A stretch of DNA of 64,000 nt from Ochotona curzoniae (Eukaryota; Chordata; Mammalia; Lagomorpha; Ochotonidae). A model generated the notes under the pieces. That model did no database searches, was not told the origin of the DNA, and saw only the letters and a program-made list of their open reading frames with translations. Where the stretch lies: contig NW_024466459.1 of NCBI RefSeq assembly GCF_017591425.1, forward strand, positions 9,610,001 through 9,674,000, written 5' to 3'. Shown here piece by piece: positions 1 to 12,126 of this stretch. The stretch's first letter is position 1. Every line of letters starts with the position of its first letter. The position numbers and the translations under genes are program-made.

Positions 1-1580
1 GCAAGCAGATGCCAGCCAGTTCTTCCTGGAAGCTCACAGAGGTCTCCTTCCCAGAGCACCCTGCCCCCAAGCACACGTCACGGGGCTTGTCACAGCCCTA
101 GGGTGCACCTGCCATTGCCTGCCATGTGCAGTGGAGAGGGGAAAAAGTGTGTGAGCCAGCGTGGGTGAGAGCGGGGGGCGAGGAAGCAGCCCACTGCCGG
201 AGACGACCACACTCAGGCTGGGAGCAGCAGGAGAGGTGAGGGTGGACACGCCCCCATCCACAGGTCCTGCACCCTGAGCTTCAGGGCTGACGCTGAAAAG
301 GCGACTCTAGGGAAAGCCCTGAGTCATGCAGGTGGGGCGGGGCCTTGCAGGCAGGCAGGTGTTCCCTGTGCAGTGGCTCTCACCCTGCTGCTGCTGCCAC
401 TGTGGGCCGACCTTGGACCCTCTGCCTGTTTATTCTCCAGACCTCTCTAAGGTACAGGGACGGGGAGGGCTTCAGTCATGTTCAAGTTCAATACGTCTAT
501 GACATCCCTAATGAGCCTCAGCTGGAGGGGGGATGTCTACCACCATGAGATGGACACACAGGAATCCCACAGCGACTGGGTGCCTGCTAGGGCGTGGGGA
601 GCCCAGAGCTCACTGTGCAGGAAGGGGTCCCCACAGGTGTTCAGCTCTGGTGGCCAGCCCCTTCTGGACCTGACTGAGAAACAATTACCCAAGAGCCCCA
701 TTACCTTCCCCAATCCTGCGGGCCAAAACGAAGCTGGCAAGCTCTCCCAAGCTGGGAAGGTCTTCTAGGGCCAGGTGGAAGGGGTGGCAGCAAGGGAGCT
801 GGGGTCAGCTGGGGCAAGATGAAAGGGGGGTGTGGAGCACCCCCATGAGTTCGCCCTCTGTGGGAGTGCCCCCTAGGAGCCCCCAGGGTCGAGGACAGGC
901 CCCTGTGCTCCAGGACTCTAGTAGAGAATGTTCCATGAATAGTTCCTGCCCTGTTTCCATCACTGGAGAGGTGTGTACATCTCTGGGATTCCCAGCCAGG
1001 ACCCAGGGACGGCTGACAGAAGCAGAAGGGGGAGATTGGGGTGCCCCAGCCCCTGCCAACCTCCTCCTGCAGGGAGTCCCCGGGGACAATGCTTGCTCTT
1101 CCCCTTTCTTGCTTTAAGATTTTCTCTTACACATCTGTGCTGATAACTCCTAGGCCGGCTGAGTTCCCAGCCCCCACATGGTCTTCCCTGTCTCCCATAC
1201 GGGAGATGGGCAGAATGTTGGGTGTCACTCCCATATTACAGACACAAACATTGAGGTGCAGGCAGATCGTCTGGTTTGGACAAAGGCGACAGAGCCGTGG
1301 CCGCTGCTACTGGCAGCCACCTCCTCCCAGTCTCCACACACACTTTGTTTGGCTCAGGGGTCTGCGAGGCCCCTCTAGGGACTGTGCCTAACCCTGCACC
1401 CATGGTGCTTCCCACTCACCCCATCCTCAGCCTAGCTGGACTCTAGCCAGGGGCCGGACTTTGCAGAAATCAGGGGAAATCTCAGGAATTCACCCAGGAG
1501 GCAAAGCTGGTGGCCTCCTCCTCCTCCACGGCCCCCTCCCATATCCTCCTCCTCCCCTGGCCCCTCCCCTTGCTGCTCAC
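1..1580 (-). other. SLC16A5 intron following the first coding exon
   Basis: No second coding exon is visible on the minus strand. The sequence is GC-rich and largely repeat-free. Short open frames here show no family resemblance. Confidence 0.6.
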
Positions 1581-1810
1581 CTCCAGCGTGGAGCATAGCT
1601 ACCAGGATGGAGGGAAACCAGGAGGTCTCGCTGTTGCTGGCCTGGAAGTCATGCTGTAACTCGGTGAAGAAGATGCCGATACAGGACGGGAACCCCAGGG
1701 TCAGGCCCTGGGTCAGCACAGCAGCCAGCAGAACGACCCAGGCCCAGCTGCCGTCTACTTGCTCCAGGGCCCGGGGCATCCTGTGGCCAGCACCACTGCG
1801 GTCCCACTGC
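1581..1810 (-). CDS. SLC16A5: SLC16A5 (monocarboxylate transporter 6), first coding exon, gene partial
   Basis: SLC16A5 (MCT6) is a 12-span plasma-membrane transporter of the major facilitator family; the human protein carries drugs such as bumetanide and nateglinide. The start codon is at 1779-1777 and coding runs to 1581 (66 codons plus 1 nt), followed by a GTGAGC donor. A pyrimidine-rich stretch ending CCACAG at 1811 gives the acceptor, so 1780-1810 is 5' UTR. The peptide begins MPRALEQVDGSWAWVVLLAA, which holds the MCT signature (D/E)G(G/S)W.W just before transmembrane helix 1 (about residues 14-36). The remaining exons lie beyond the left edge. The neighbours (TRIM80, KCTD2) match the mammalian SLC16A5 locus. 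The upstream non-coding first exon and promoter were not located. Confidence 0.9.
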
Positions 1811-2622
1811 CTGTGGAGGTACAGAACAGAGCCCCTCAGTTGGCAGGCTGCCTGTCCTCCCCTGCCCTCCTGCCACCTGCCCTGGGTAGATCAAACTGCT
1901 CTCTTCCTTGTGCTGCAGCACCAGGCATCACCTGGGGGCACCGCCCCCTGGGAGGTGGCCAGAAGGACTCAGCATCTCCTTTCACCCACTTCCCAGCCTG
2001 GCAGGAGGTGGCAGGGGTAGGGCCGGAAGTGCTGGGCTGGTGGCATAAGGCAAGTGTGTAGAATTCTTCCCAGGTATTACATCACCTGGCAGTCAGCAGG
2101 TGAATCGTCCTTGGAGCAGACCTCTGGGGCCAGGGGAACGCCAAGGTCCCCAAAGGCACAAAAATGGGACACTTTCTCCAATACTTGTGGCCAGGGTTCC
2201 TGCATAGACTTTCACAATGCCACCGTCCAGTGCTGCTGCGAAGGCCAGAGTGAGAAAGCTTGTGCTGTGTGCAGCCAAGCGGCAGACACACAGCCAACAG
2301 CTCATGGGGACACCCAAGCAGCTGCTTTCGAGGATGAGGCACGGTCGTACGGGATGGCCGTTGGAAATCACCCTACATGCTCCTCTTGCAGGGAGCTCAA
2401 GGCCAGAGTCACACCCTGCAATCAAGCTGAATAGTGAGCCACTCTGAGCAACCCCAACCTGGTCCACGCACAGAGACACGGCCGTGGGCACACTCACAGC
2501 CACAAGCCAGGACACACAGACCTGCATGAGGGCACACACACACAGGCATACCTGGGGTAGACAAACAGCCGCACACAGTGCAGACACTTCTAGACCTACA
2601 CACAGAGGCAGGGACAGGCATG

Positions 2623-2662
<40 letters not shown>

Positions 2663-5600
2663 CTAGTTGTATGCCAAAAGTGCAGGCATACATACCCTCC
2701 CACCTCTGGCTCAGACAGGTGTGTCCTGCGTGTCAGTTCAGCATTGCACTCAGGCCACACTCTTCCCAGAGGGCAGCCTTCAGTTCTCCTCCCTTTCTAA
2801 ATTCACAGCCATTTCCAACTCCCTCCCTCCTTTCTGGACTCTGGCTTCCTGGTGCCCCCACACTCTCTGGCCTCACCCACCCTTGTGGTTCCAGGCCGCT
2901 CAGCCACGGTTCAGCCAGCTCATCCCACAAGCTGTGCTTCTCACCACAGCCTCTCTCCCTTTGGCTCCAGGTCCTGGGGAGATCCTTGGAAACTCAGGAA
3001 ACTGCCAGAAATATGAAACCCCCTATTCCTGCCTGGCCCAACCCCCACACCTTGCTCCTGGACCGGGGAGTTTTTCAAACAGGCCTAAGCTGGATCCACC
3101 CTACACACTGCACTCTCTCAGCTCGAGTCCTCCCCTCCCCACAGGGCTCCAGGAGCCCTGCCAATGTGAGCGCAGTTATCACTGCCTCAGTGTGCCTGGG
3201 AGTGGCAGCCCCAGTGTGGGCACCTCCAGGCACGCTTACCCCCTGCAGGGCACAGGTGGCCCTAGGGACCCTTCAGCCCCCAGCTCCCTGCTGGCCCAGC
3301 TCCAGGCCCTTGGGGATCCCTCCTGTGTAAACGAGCCCCACACCTCCCAGGAGTTCTGCTACCCTGGCAAATGCAAAGGTCATGGTTGCCACTTGATCCC
3401 CCAAGCTGTCCCAACGTCAAGTTTCCACACCCTTCTCCGTGGCGCTTCCCTCCCTCAGCATCCCCAGCAGCCGGGCTCTTGGCCTTCTCATCTGCTCCTA
3501 GGAGGCCCCCCTGCCCACACCAACCCTTCCCCACCCCTGCTGCTCCAGCCTGGGCACTCCATCTGCCCACTGACCAGCTGTGGCTCCTCTTGCTACTTCC
3601 TCCTCCTGCCCCCTCTGGGGCAAAAGTCTTTCTCTGTCAGTGGCCTTGTTTGCAGTTGCCTTTCTGGACAGCCTTTTTGGGGACCAGGCTCCTCTCCTTC
3701 CCTCCAGAACCCTTGGTGCAATGGATGGTGAGGCTGAGTAACCCCAAGCATCTCTTCCATTCAGGAGGTTGTTGGCCTGAGCCACACGCCAACCACCTTT
3801 TACTTCACCTGTGCTTGGTGGGAGCCCTCCTTCTCCGAAGTCTGTAGACCCTCCCCAACACACACACAGAGACACTTGGCATGCCCACATCTGCAGAACT
3901 TATGGCTAGTTGGTCAACCAGCATCCACCCCAGCCTGCTGGGTCTTCCCTCTGACCTTGGCTGCTAGGATTCCAGAATCTCAGAACATCTGATTGGTCCT
4001 TGAAGATTCAGCCCTGGCAGCATCTCTAGTATGCCACTCTGACACTGCTCCCCGCCGCCCCCCCGTCCCACTCATCTCCAGCAGCGCCAGGCCACCTATC
4101 CGTGTCTTCTCTCCAGTGTTATTCACACCACACTGGGACAGATTCTCCCCTCTTCCGACATCACCCCCCCCGCCCCCGCCGATCCCTTCTACACTAATAG
4201 TAGGGGTTCTTTCATGCACTCCCCGACTCAGCACAAAAGGGTACCCACCTGTGGTACCCACCCAGGTGGTAGGCAAGCTCAGGAACAAGGTGACTGGGTT
4301 TCCTGGCAGGCAGGTGCATTCTGGAAGGGCCCAGTGCACCACAGAAGTGGTGGGGCCAGAGCTCTGAGTGTGTGTCCTTGGCACAGGGAGCCCTAAGTCA
4401 GTGCCCTGCCTGGTGTGTGTCTGGGTGAGCAGGGAGATGGGGCTGAGACCTCGCCCCTCTCTTACTCTTGGAATGGGGCTGAGACTGGATCACAGGAGCT
4501 GCCAACCTCTGCTCTTGGGGACTCCTAAGCCCGGTGAGACTGGTTTTTAGGGCCAGGAGTCGGCAGATGGGTTTGAACACAGAACCAAAATCTAGCTGGT
4601 ATTTCTGGTCCTGCTCTCAGCCACAAGCCCCAGTCTGTGTTTTGGGGGGCTCCCCACCAAGTCACAGGGGCCACTCTAGGTCCTCAGAATCCTATCTGCC
4701 ACTGTCCTACGGTCCTTACAGACATAAGCACAGGGGTTCCAGGGTACGCAGGAACATGTTGTCCTGGGGGAATGGGGGTGCTCTGTCTCAGATCCCAATT
4801 GGAGCAGATTTCTGACCTTGAAGCCCCCAGGAGTGGGGAGACCCACCCCCACCACCCTCAGAAGCAGGAGAGCAGCAAGAACCTGCCTAAACTTGGAGTA
4901 CCCAGTCAGCCCACAGGAGAGAGAGGCTGGGCAGTTTCTGCCCATCCCCCATCCTCCTCTCCCTAGAACTCCTCCATGTTCTGCTGCCCAGTGGGCCACA
5001 GCTTACTTGGAACGGCCTGGGCAACAGGAACTTCCTGAGCTCCCCTGGTCCTGGTCCAGTCACTGCTTCCTGCCAGGATCTGGGGTCCAGCCAGCTTTGG
5101 AGGGGGAGCTGTCCTTCTTCCCCAGGCTGTTGAGGGCAAGGAGTCCCTCAGTGGGGGTTCCCAGTCGCCCCAGGTCCTGGGAGCTGGCCTGGGTCCAGGA
5201 GAAACGTGACAGGGAGACCTCTGGGTCACTGAAACCATCCTCCCCTGCCCCAGGAAGGGACCCAGACGATCATATTAGCAGGGTCCCTGGGCTGGAGCCA
5301 CTTCCGGAGGCTGTGCCTGCTGGCCTGGGAGAGATGGCTGGCTTTGTGGCCCGGCCTGTGCTGTGGCAGCGGTGGCAGGAGGGCTTGGGATGGTCTTGGA
5401 GGCGGTGGGCAGAGACCCCACCTTCCAATCTCTGTGGCACTTCCGACCTTTGGGGCAGCAGCTTGCAGGCACACGGAAGGTCACCTGGGGTCCCATTGGG
5501 GTGCAGACAATCCAGCAGCCCCTCCGGGCTCTGGACGCTGCCTGATTGGAATAATTTGCATGTTGTCAGCATTCGATTTGCATAGCCAGGACCACAGTCC

Positions 5601-5740
5601 TGTGAAGGGACTGCAGTGTGACCCAGAGAAGGGGGGATTAAGTGGGCAGAGGCTGATGTGGAAGATCCCTTCTTTGCTGTCTTTCACTGTCCCTGGAAGT
5701 GTTGCGGGGAGGGGATGCTCCAATGAAAACCTAGAAGGTT
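1811..5740. other. Upstream region of SLC16A5, no gene recognised
   Basis: GC-rich sequence with a (CA)n array near 2.6 kb. Frames of up to 354 codons between 2.5 and 3.8 kb are rich in Ser/Pro/Leu, overlap one another and match no family I know. They are best read as chance open frames. A non-coding SLC16A5 5' exon could lie here or further upstream, but no promoter-like CpG cluster stands out. Confidence 0.5.
2623..2661. repeat. (CA)n microsatellite
   Basis: About 19 uninterrupted CA units. Confidence 0.97.
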
Positions 5741-5749
5741 TATTTGTTT

Positions 5750-6045
5750 GTTTTAGATTTATTTTGTTTGAACCGTGGGGTTAGAGAGAAAGGGCGATGG
5801 AAAGCACTTCCACCCGTTAATTCAATTCTCCAGATGGCAGTAACAACCCGGAGCTGGGCCAGGGCAAAGCGAGGAGCAAGGAGCTCCATCCAGGTGCCCA
5901 CGCACTCAGGCTGTCTTCCGCTGCTTTCCCAAGTACCTTAGCAGGGAGCTGGATCGCAAGTGGGGGCCGTCAGGACAGCAGCTGGCACCCATATGGGATG
6001 CTGGCTTTGAAGCAGGAGGCTTTCCCGCTGCCCCAGAAAACCTAG
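5750..6045 (-). mobile_element. CSINE, minus strand, diverged
   Basis: Has the T-rich reversed tail, the mid-body 'gctgctttccca' and 'gggagctggat' blocks, and a 'cccatatgggatgctggc' head. Confidence 0.8.
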
Positions 6046-6185
6046 AGCTTTGAGGGTTTTATCCATTCCCCTCCCAGCCCTGTGGGTCCCCTTCCAGGAT
6101 GCCTGCCTCCTTTCAGAACCACAGCCTCTTTCCAAGTTTCTCCCCAAGCCAGCCAGCCCCTCCATGTTCATTATGTAGTCAGTCT

Positions 6186-6297
6186 GACCCAGCCTGGCCC
6201 AGGGGTGGGGTGGGAGACTGCTGTGGATGTCCAGGGAGTGGACCAGCAGACGAAAGGTCTCTCTGTCTCTGTCTTTGAAATAATAAATTCATTAAAA
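6186..6297 (+). mobile_element. CSINE 3' fragment, plus strand
   Basis: Only the 3' third remains: '...gagtggaccagcagacg', a pyrimidine run, and an 'aataataaatt' end. Confidence 0.6.
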
Positions 6298-6697
6298 TGA
6301 CTGCACTTAGAACAGGCAAGACTATGTGCTGCATCAGAGGGATGGAGCCTACCCCTTACAATTGCAGGCCACGCCCCAATCACTGTGAAAAAGAAGAAGC
6401 CGCATTGGCAGAACTCTGCATGAACAGGAGAGGCAACCTTTACTCTGCCAAAGGTTATTCGGATATGTACAATAACCTCATTCTTGGGCCATACAAAAAT
6501 ATCAACTTAAAAATGAGCCTGCTCTAGATTTGTTGAGTTTCCAGTCTCACCGGTGGTTGCCTTGGCAGGGCCAGATCAAACGTGATAAGACCTGCAGGCC
6601 TGACGATTCCCCCAAAATGAAGAATGCTGTTCTGTCTACCTCTCACGGGCATGCGCCCATAGACCACAACACTAACAGCTAAGATTTGAAAGTTTTT

Positions 6698-7023
6698 TTT
6701 TTAAAGATTTATTTTTTATTATTTTTTTATTGGAAAGACGGATATACAGAGAGGAGAGACTGAGAGGAAGGTCTTCCGTCCGATGATTCACTCCCCAAGT
6801 GAGCACAACTGCTGATACTATGCCAATCCGAAGCCAGGAGCCTCTTCCGGGTCTCCCACGCGGGTGCAGGGTCCCAAAGCTTTGGGCCGTCCTCGACTGC
6901 TTTCCCGGGCCACAGGCAGGGAGCTGGATGGGAAGCGGGGCTGCCAGGATAGAACCAGTGCCCATATGGGATCCCGGGCGTGCAAGGCGAGGACCTTAAC
7001 CACTGCGCCACTGCGCCGGGCCT
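6698..7023 (-). mobile_element. Young full-length CSINE, minus strand, with target-site duplication
   Basis: A full-length reversed copy ends in '...gcgccactgcgccgggcc'. It is flanked by a perfect 15-bp duplication, gatttgaaagttttt, at 6683-6697 and 7024-7038. This shows recent L1-type retrotransposition. Confidence 0.93.
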
Positions 7024-7067
7024 GATTTGAAAGTTTTTAGAAGAAAACTTAGCAGTCAATTAAAAAC

Positions 7068-7386
7068 AAAAAGATTTATTTATTTTTATTGGAAAGGCAG
7101 ATTTACAGAGAGGAAAGACAAAGAAAGACAGATCTTCCATCTGCTGATTCATTCCCCAGATGGCCACAATCGTCAGAGCTGGGCTGATCTGAAGCCAGGA
7201 ACCAGGAGCTTCTTCTGGGTCTCCCACACAGGCATAGGGAACCAAGCACTTGATCCATCCTCCCCTGCTTTCCTAGGCCACAAACTGGGAATCAACAGTG
7301 GAGCAGCTCGGACATGGGCCAGTGCCCACACAGGATGCCGGTGCTTGTAGGCAGAAGATTAGCCAGTTGAATCATTGCACCAGCTA
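7068..7386 (-). mobile_element. CSINE, minus strand
   Basis: Has the tail 'agatttatttatttttattgg', the body 'cttccatctgctgattca' and a diverged head near 7375. Confidence 0.85.
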
Positions 7387-7389
7387 CAG

Positions 7390-8105
7390 CAATAAACTTT
7401 TGCAAATGTGGGTTAGGCAGTGAATTTTGAGACCAAAGACAAGTGAGCATATAAACTAAACTTCTTCAAAATTGCAAAGCTTTTACACCCCAAACAACAA
7501 ATCAAAAAGTGAATAGATAATCTAGAGAATGAGGGAAAATAGTTTCATGCGATAGATCTGAGAAGGCACCTGCACATAGAATAGATTGTCAAACAAGACA
7601 ACCCCATTACAAATGGGGCAGCAATGAATGCTTGTGGTACAGCAGGTTAAGCTGAGACACCTGAACCTCCTCTAGGAGTGCCTGGTCTCAGGCCTGGCTA
7701 CCCAGCTTCCCATCCAGCTCCCAGCTAACGTATCCTGGGAAGCGGCAGATGGTTCCAGGACTTGGGTCCCTGCCACACACACGGGAGGCCCCGAAGGAGT
7801 TCCTGGCTCCTGACTTTGGCGGGGACCAGCTCTGGCTGCTGTGGGTGTTTCAGGAGTGAACCAGGGGACAGAAGATGCTCTGTATCACTCTGTCCTTCAA
7901 GTAAAGGAAAATAAATGAGCACCCCCATCCCCCAAAAACTGGACAAAGATGTGAACATGCTCCAGAGGAGACATGCAAAATGTCTAACAGGCACAGGAAG
8001 ACTCAGTTTTCTTGGGCATCAGGGCAATGTAAATAAGACCACGGTGTCACTTTATACCCATTGGATTAGCTCAGCATCCGGGTGTGTATGACAGATAGCG
8101 CAGTG
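7390..8105 (+). mobile_element. L1 ORF2 3' remnant, plus strand, split by a SINE
   Basis: 7390-7615 and 7925-8105 resemble consecutive parts of the 3' end of L1 ORF2. The second part has the 'gggcatcagggcaatgtaaat..gaccac' stretch typical of that region. A CSINE at 7616-7915 interrupts it. The frame is broken by many changes, so no protein is made. Confidence 0.75.
7616..7915 (+). mobile_element. Older CSINE, plus strand, inside the L1 remnant
   Basis: Has a diverged head ('tacagcaggttaagc'), the body 'cttcccatccagctccc', and an end of 'ccttcaagtaaaggaaaataaat'. Confidence 0.75.
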
Positions 8106-9130
8106 TTGTGGCTGGCTGGACCTTTGCAGTTACACCTGCCTCACCATCCCTCAGGATGCTGCAGGCCACCCTGAGAATATCCCCATGGGGATCCTTGCCT
8201 CTCCCGAAGATCAAGCAGAAGAGGCTTGCCAGGGTCCTACTGTTCTGTGGAAGAGCCTCACCCTAAACTTTAACCTCAACTTTATCCAGATGAACTTGAT
8301 AGCATTCTGGAATATCCAGAACTCTGGGTGCCTGTCTGTGGTGCAGCTTCCACAGGCTGGGGACATAGTTATTACAGCTGCAGTGCCCAGAGCTAGGTGT
8401 TCCCTGCCCCAGCCTCTGTCCACCCCATGCCTCCATCCATTGACTCTGGCCCTCAAGCACTGGGCAGAACACACAGCTTAGTTACCTGGCTTAATTTTTT
8501 TCTAGGGGAGTGGGGACGCTGTGGCACCTGTCAGAGAGCGGTGGGTGAAAACGGACTCAGTGTGGAAGGCTCATCCTAAAGAAAAAAAGACGTGAGACAT
8601 TTGCCCCAGGTGGGAAGAGAGAAGCACCTGCTAAAACCCGATACCCTGAAACCCATAGCTCAGTCACCATGACAGTGGTGGCCATAGCACGCACCACCCC
8701 CATCCCTTTTGGTTGGTCCAACACCTTGAACTCCCTGTACCTGGCTGATAAGAGATTTGTCTGTGGGAGCTGTTGAGGACTTGCTCCTGGGCGTTGGGCC
8801 TCCCTGCTCCCATGTGTCTTCACACTCCTTTACTAGGAATGAGTGGCAGGCTCCGGCAGTAGGTATTTGCTGACCCTGTGCCCTTGCCCTCCCAGCTCTT
8901 GGCTCTGGCTGTGACTCTGTGATGACCTGGGCACAGCCAGGGTGCCCTCCGCAGTCCAGGCTTTCTTGGATGAGGCTGGGAGGCTGGGGCCCACTCACTG
9001 CCTTCCTAGGCACACTCCAGAGCCAGCTTCTCCAGAACCACTCTGCCCCCCACCTATACCATCATATTCACAGCGCAGCCCTGCAGGGCTTCTGGTCTAC
9101 CCACTCATCGCCTATGTATCCCACAGCTGC
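8106..9130. other. Intergenic sequence, nothing recognised
   Basis: Unique-looking sequence without a coding signature on either strand. Confidence 0.4.
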
Positions 9131-9138
9131 TCATGCCC

Positions 9139-9198
9139 TTTCTTTCTCTTTCTTTCTCTCTTTCTTTCTTTCTTTCTCTCTTTCTTTCTTTCTTTCTT

Positions 9199-9234
<36 letters not shown>

Positions 9235-9273
9235 CCTCCCTCCCTCCCTCCCTCCCTTCCTTCCTTCCTTCCA
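9139..9273. repeat. Polypyrimidine array (CTTT)n-(CT)n-(CCCT)n-(CCTT)n
   Basis: About 135 bases of almost pure C/T on the plus strand pass through four related simple-repeat motifs. The array directly abuts the reversed tail of the next SINE. Confidence 0.95.
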
Positions 9274-9274
9274 T

Positions 9275-9592
9275 CTCGCTCTTACTTTTATTGAAAAGGC
9301 AGTTTTACAGAGAGAAGGAAAGACAGAAAGAAAGATCTTCCATCTGCTGATTTACTCCCTAAGTGGCCCCAATGGCAGAAGCTAAGCCAACCTGAAGCCA
9401 GGAGTCAGAAGGTTCTTCCTCGTCTTCTATGAGGATGCAGAGTCCCAAGGCTTTGGGCCGTCCTCGACTGCTTTCCCAGGCCACACCCAGGGAGCTGGAT
9501 GGGAAGTGGAGTAGCCAAGACACAAACTGGAACCCATATAGGACCCTGGCATTTGCCAAGTGAGGATTTAGCCATTGATCTAGTGTGCTAGA
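9275..9592 (-). mobile_element. CSINE, minus strand, hit by a second CSINE
   Basis: Tail 'cttttattgaaaaggcag', head near 9590. A younger copy is inserted immediately beyond its head. Confidence 0.85.
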
Positions 9593-9608
9593 CCCCTCAT
9601 TTCACTTT

Positions 9609-9938
9609 TTTTTTTTTAAAGATTTATTTTTATTATTTTTTATTGGAAAGGCGGATATACAGAGAGGAGAGACAGAGAGGAAGATCTTCCATCCGATGAT
9701 TCACTCCCCAAGTGAGCCGCAACGGGCCGATACTATGCCGATCCGAAGCCAGGAGCCTCTTCCGGGTCTCCCACGCGGGTGCAGGGTCCCAAAGCTTTGG
9801 GCCGTCCTCAACTGCTTTCCCAGGCCACAGGCAGGGAGCTGGAAGGGAAGCGGGGCTGCCGGGATTAGAACCGGCGCCCACATGGGATCCCGGGCGTGCA
9901 AGGCGAGGACTTAACCACTTGCGCCACGGCGCCGGGCC
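9609..9938 (-). mobile_element. Young full-length CSINE, minus strand, with target-site duplication
   Basis: A near-consensus copy ends in 'gcgccacggcgccgggc'. It is flanked by a perfect 16-bp duplication, cccctcatttcacttt, at 9593-9608 and 9939-9954. Confidence 0.95.
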
Positions 9939-10515
9939 CCCCTCATTTCACTTTAAACACCCTCTCTCCCTCTTGTACTCAGCCTGGCACTGGTTCCCTC
10001 TGTCCTCCTCATCAACTCTAACCAAAATCCTAATGAATCTGACCCTGCCACCTCCCTGAGGCCTCTCTCTGTAGAGCCCAGAACACTCTAGAATCCGTTT
10101 TCTGCTGGTACCTCTCCTGCATCCTGGTATCCAGTTGGGTCCCTTTCCACCAAATGCTATCTGCCGGAAGGTAGCCCTCCCTGGTGTTCCCCAGCATCAC
10201 AGCTTCCCCCGAGGACTCTCTGCCATGGTGTCTGCAGCATGCGGCTGAGCACCTGAGACGTGTGGTCTCCTGCAGATGCCAGAACAAAGTTCCCAGGGGC
10301 TGGTGGCTTAAAGTCACCATCGTGTACCGTCTCATGGCTCATAAGTCCAAAATCTCGTTGCTCACAGGCTTGGTCCCTCCTGGAAGCTGTGGCTCACAAA
10401 CCCTCCCAGGCTGCTCTCCCAGCTTCTGGGGCTCCCAGCGTCTTGCCATTCCTTAGCTTGCATTTGCATCTTCTGCTTTCCACTTCCCTTGGTGACTGTC
10501 TCTCTTTCTCATCTT

Positions 10516-10552
10516 CTACACTTGATCTTAGCCAAAAGACCGAAGAAGCAAT
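10516..10552 (-). pseudogene. U2 snRNA 5'-end fragment
   Basis: The minus strand matches about the first 37 nt of U2 snRNA, including the branch-site-recognition region, with a few differences. The rest of U2, its promoter elements and its 3' box are absent, so this is a dead retrocopied or truncated fragment. Confidence 0.8.
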
Positions 10553-10567
10553 TCTGTCTCTTCTTCT

Positions 10568-10685
10568 AAAAGTTTTTTTTTTGTTTGCTTATTTGAAAGA
10601 CAGAGAGAGAAAGAGCCATCTTCTATTGATGCCCCAAATGCCCACACCTGCCCAGGGCTGGGCCATCGGATCTTGTCATAGAGAT
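10568..10685 (-). mobile_element. CSINE fragment, minus strand
   Basis: Has a T-run, 'tatttgaaagacagagag' and a 'ccatcttctattgatgcccc' body. The head is missing. Confidence 0.6.
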
Positions 10686-10689
10686 AATT

Positions 10690-11334
10690 CTCAGGTGCCA
10701 CAAAATAGTCATCTTTCATGATTTTTCTCCCAACTGTTAGAAAGCTGTGATACTCATGTTTGACGCAAGCAGATAAGACACCACTAGGCAGGCCTGCATT
10801 CCGATTCAGAGTCCTCGCGTCTGACTTACAGCCCCTCTTGTGATTCAGCTTCCTGCTGAAACACACCCTGGCAGGCAGCGGTGAGGTCAAAGGAACTGGG
10901 TAGCTGCCGGTTGGAGCCTGGCCAGAGACAGGCATGCTGATGCAGGATGCACACTAATCCATGGCTTCGCCACTAGGTAAAGAACTGCCCTGATAACTGG
11001 GTGTTCTGATAACTCCCCAGGCGTCATGCTTGTCCTCAGAACAGACTGTTCTGATTAGCACAGCAATCCTACAGTCCTCGGCACACATGCCTGATCTCAT
11101 CAACCGTGCCAGAAATCAAGGTTCTTGCCTCTCCCATTCCCCTTGCATGAGCTGCTATGACTCCCTGCACTAGAGGAGGAGGAAGAAACAGAGACCCTAG
11201 GAGAGACGGAGAGATGGAGACAGTGGCCACAGGGATGTAGCTCCAGGAGGAAGGCTGGGCATAGCAGGGAGGGGGAGGGAGTAGGAGAAGCAGAGTGCTT
11301 GGGTTGCCCACACCCAGCAGGGGAAGCACAGGGC
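10690..11334. other. Intergenic sequence, nothing recognised
   Basis: There is a purine-rich stretch near 11.17-11.3 kb. No coding signal is seen. Confidence 0.4.
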
Positions 11335-11573
11335 CAGCATCTGTTGATGCTGTTGATTCCATCTGTTGATTCATTAGCCAAATGGCCACATGGCCACGGC
11401 CGCTGAGGCAGGCCCAGGCTGAAAGCCAGGAGAAAACTTGGAACTCCATCTGGGTCTCTCCCATGTGAGCAGGTGAGCTGGTGATCTGCTGGGACTTTAA
11501 CTCAGCATTCTGAAGTGGCATGCTGGCATTACAAGCAGCTGGTTGACCTGCTAGACCACAGTGCCGGCCCCTG
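11335..11573 (-). mobile_element. Old CSINE, minus strand
   Basis: 'catctgttgattcattagccaaatgg' through to 'gctagaccacagtgccggcccc' is the reversed older CSINE pattern. Confidence 0.75.
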
Positions 11574-12126
11574 GGTGAAGCATGGAGACAGTCTGAGGAT
11601 ACCTTCACCTGGGAAAAACACAAGACTGGTGGCAGGAGGAACACTTAGGGAGGACAGTGGGGAGCAGACGGGAGGGAGCCCCAGGGGCTTAGGGACAGCA
11701 GGGTCTGAGACTGGCTTCCTGTAACAATACAGCGAATCTTTCCTGAGACTTAAGGAGGAAGGGGTGGAGGAGGAAGGGTGCTCTGGGCAGACACGGGCTG
11801 CAAGTGAGATGCCCCAGGGGAGGGACAGAGCAGGGTGGAGCTGCATGGGGATGGGCAGGAAGCTCCTGGGACTCTGGAGACTGAAGTTCATGATAATGAG
11901 CTGGGGGTAGGGCTGTAGTTCTCCAGGCTGGCAGGAAGCAGTTGGGGTCTCTGGGAGCTGCCTTTCTCCAAGGAAAAGGGGCGGGGTGAGTTTCTGCTCT
12001 CTCCAGGGACACGTTTCCTACATCATAGGATACTCACTGTGCATCAAGAGGGGTCTCTGCCAGAGGCTCCAACACCCCCTTCCCCTGTCCACTGAGGGAG
12101 CCAAAGGTCAAAAGCCACCTTCTGGG

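Noticed and set aside
2578..3847. Overlapping frames of 158-354 codons
   Set aside because: Ser/Pro/Leu-rich, several frames overlap the same DNA, no domain, and one translates a (CA)n array.
6297..6527. 75-codon frame starting MTALRTGK
   Set aside because: No family resemblance, and it lies between SINE remnants with no splice or regulatory context.
10516..10552. Functional U2 snRNA gene
   Set aside because: Only about 37 of roughly 190 nt are present, and there are no promoter elements.
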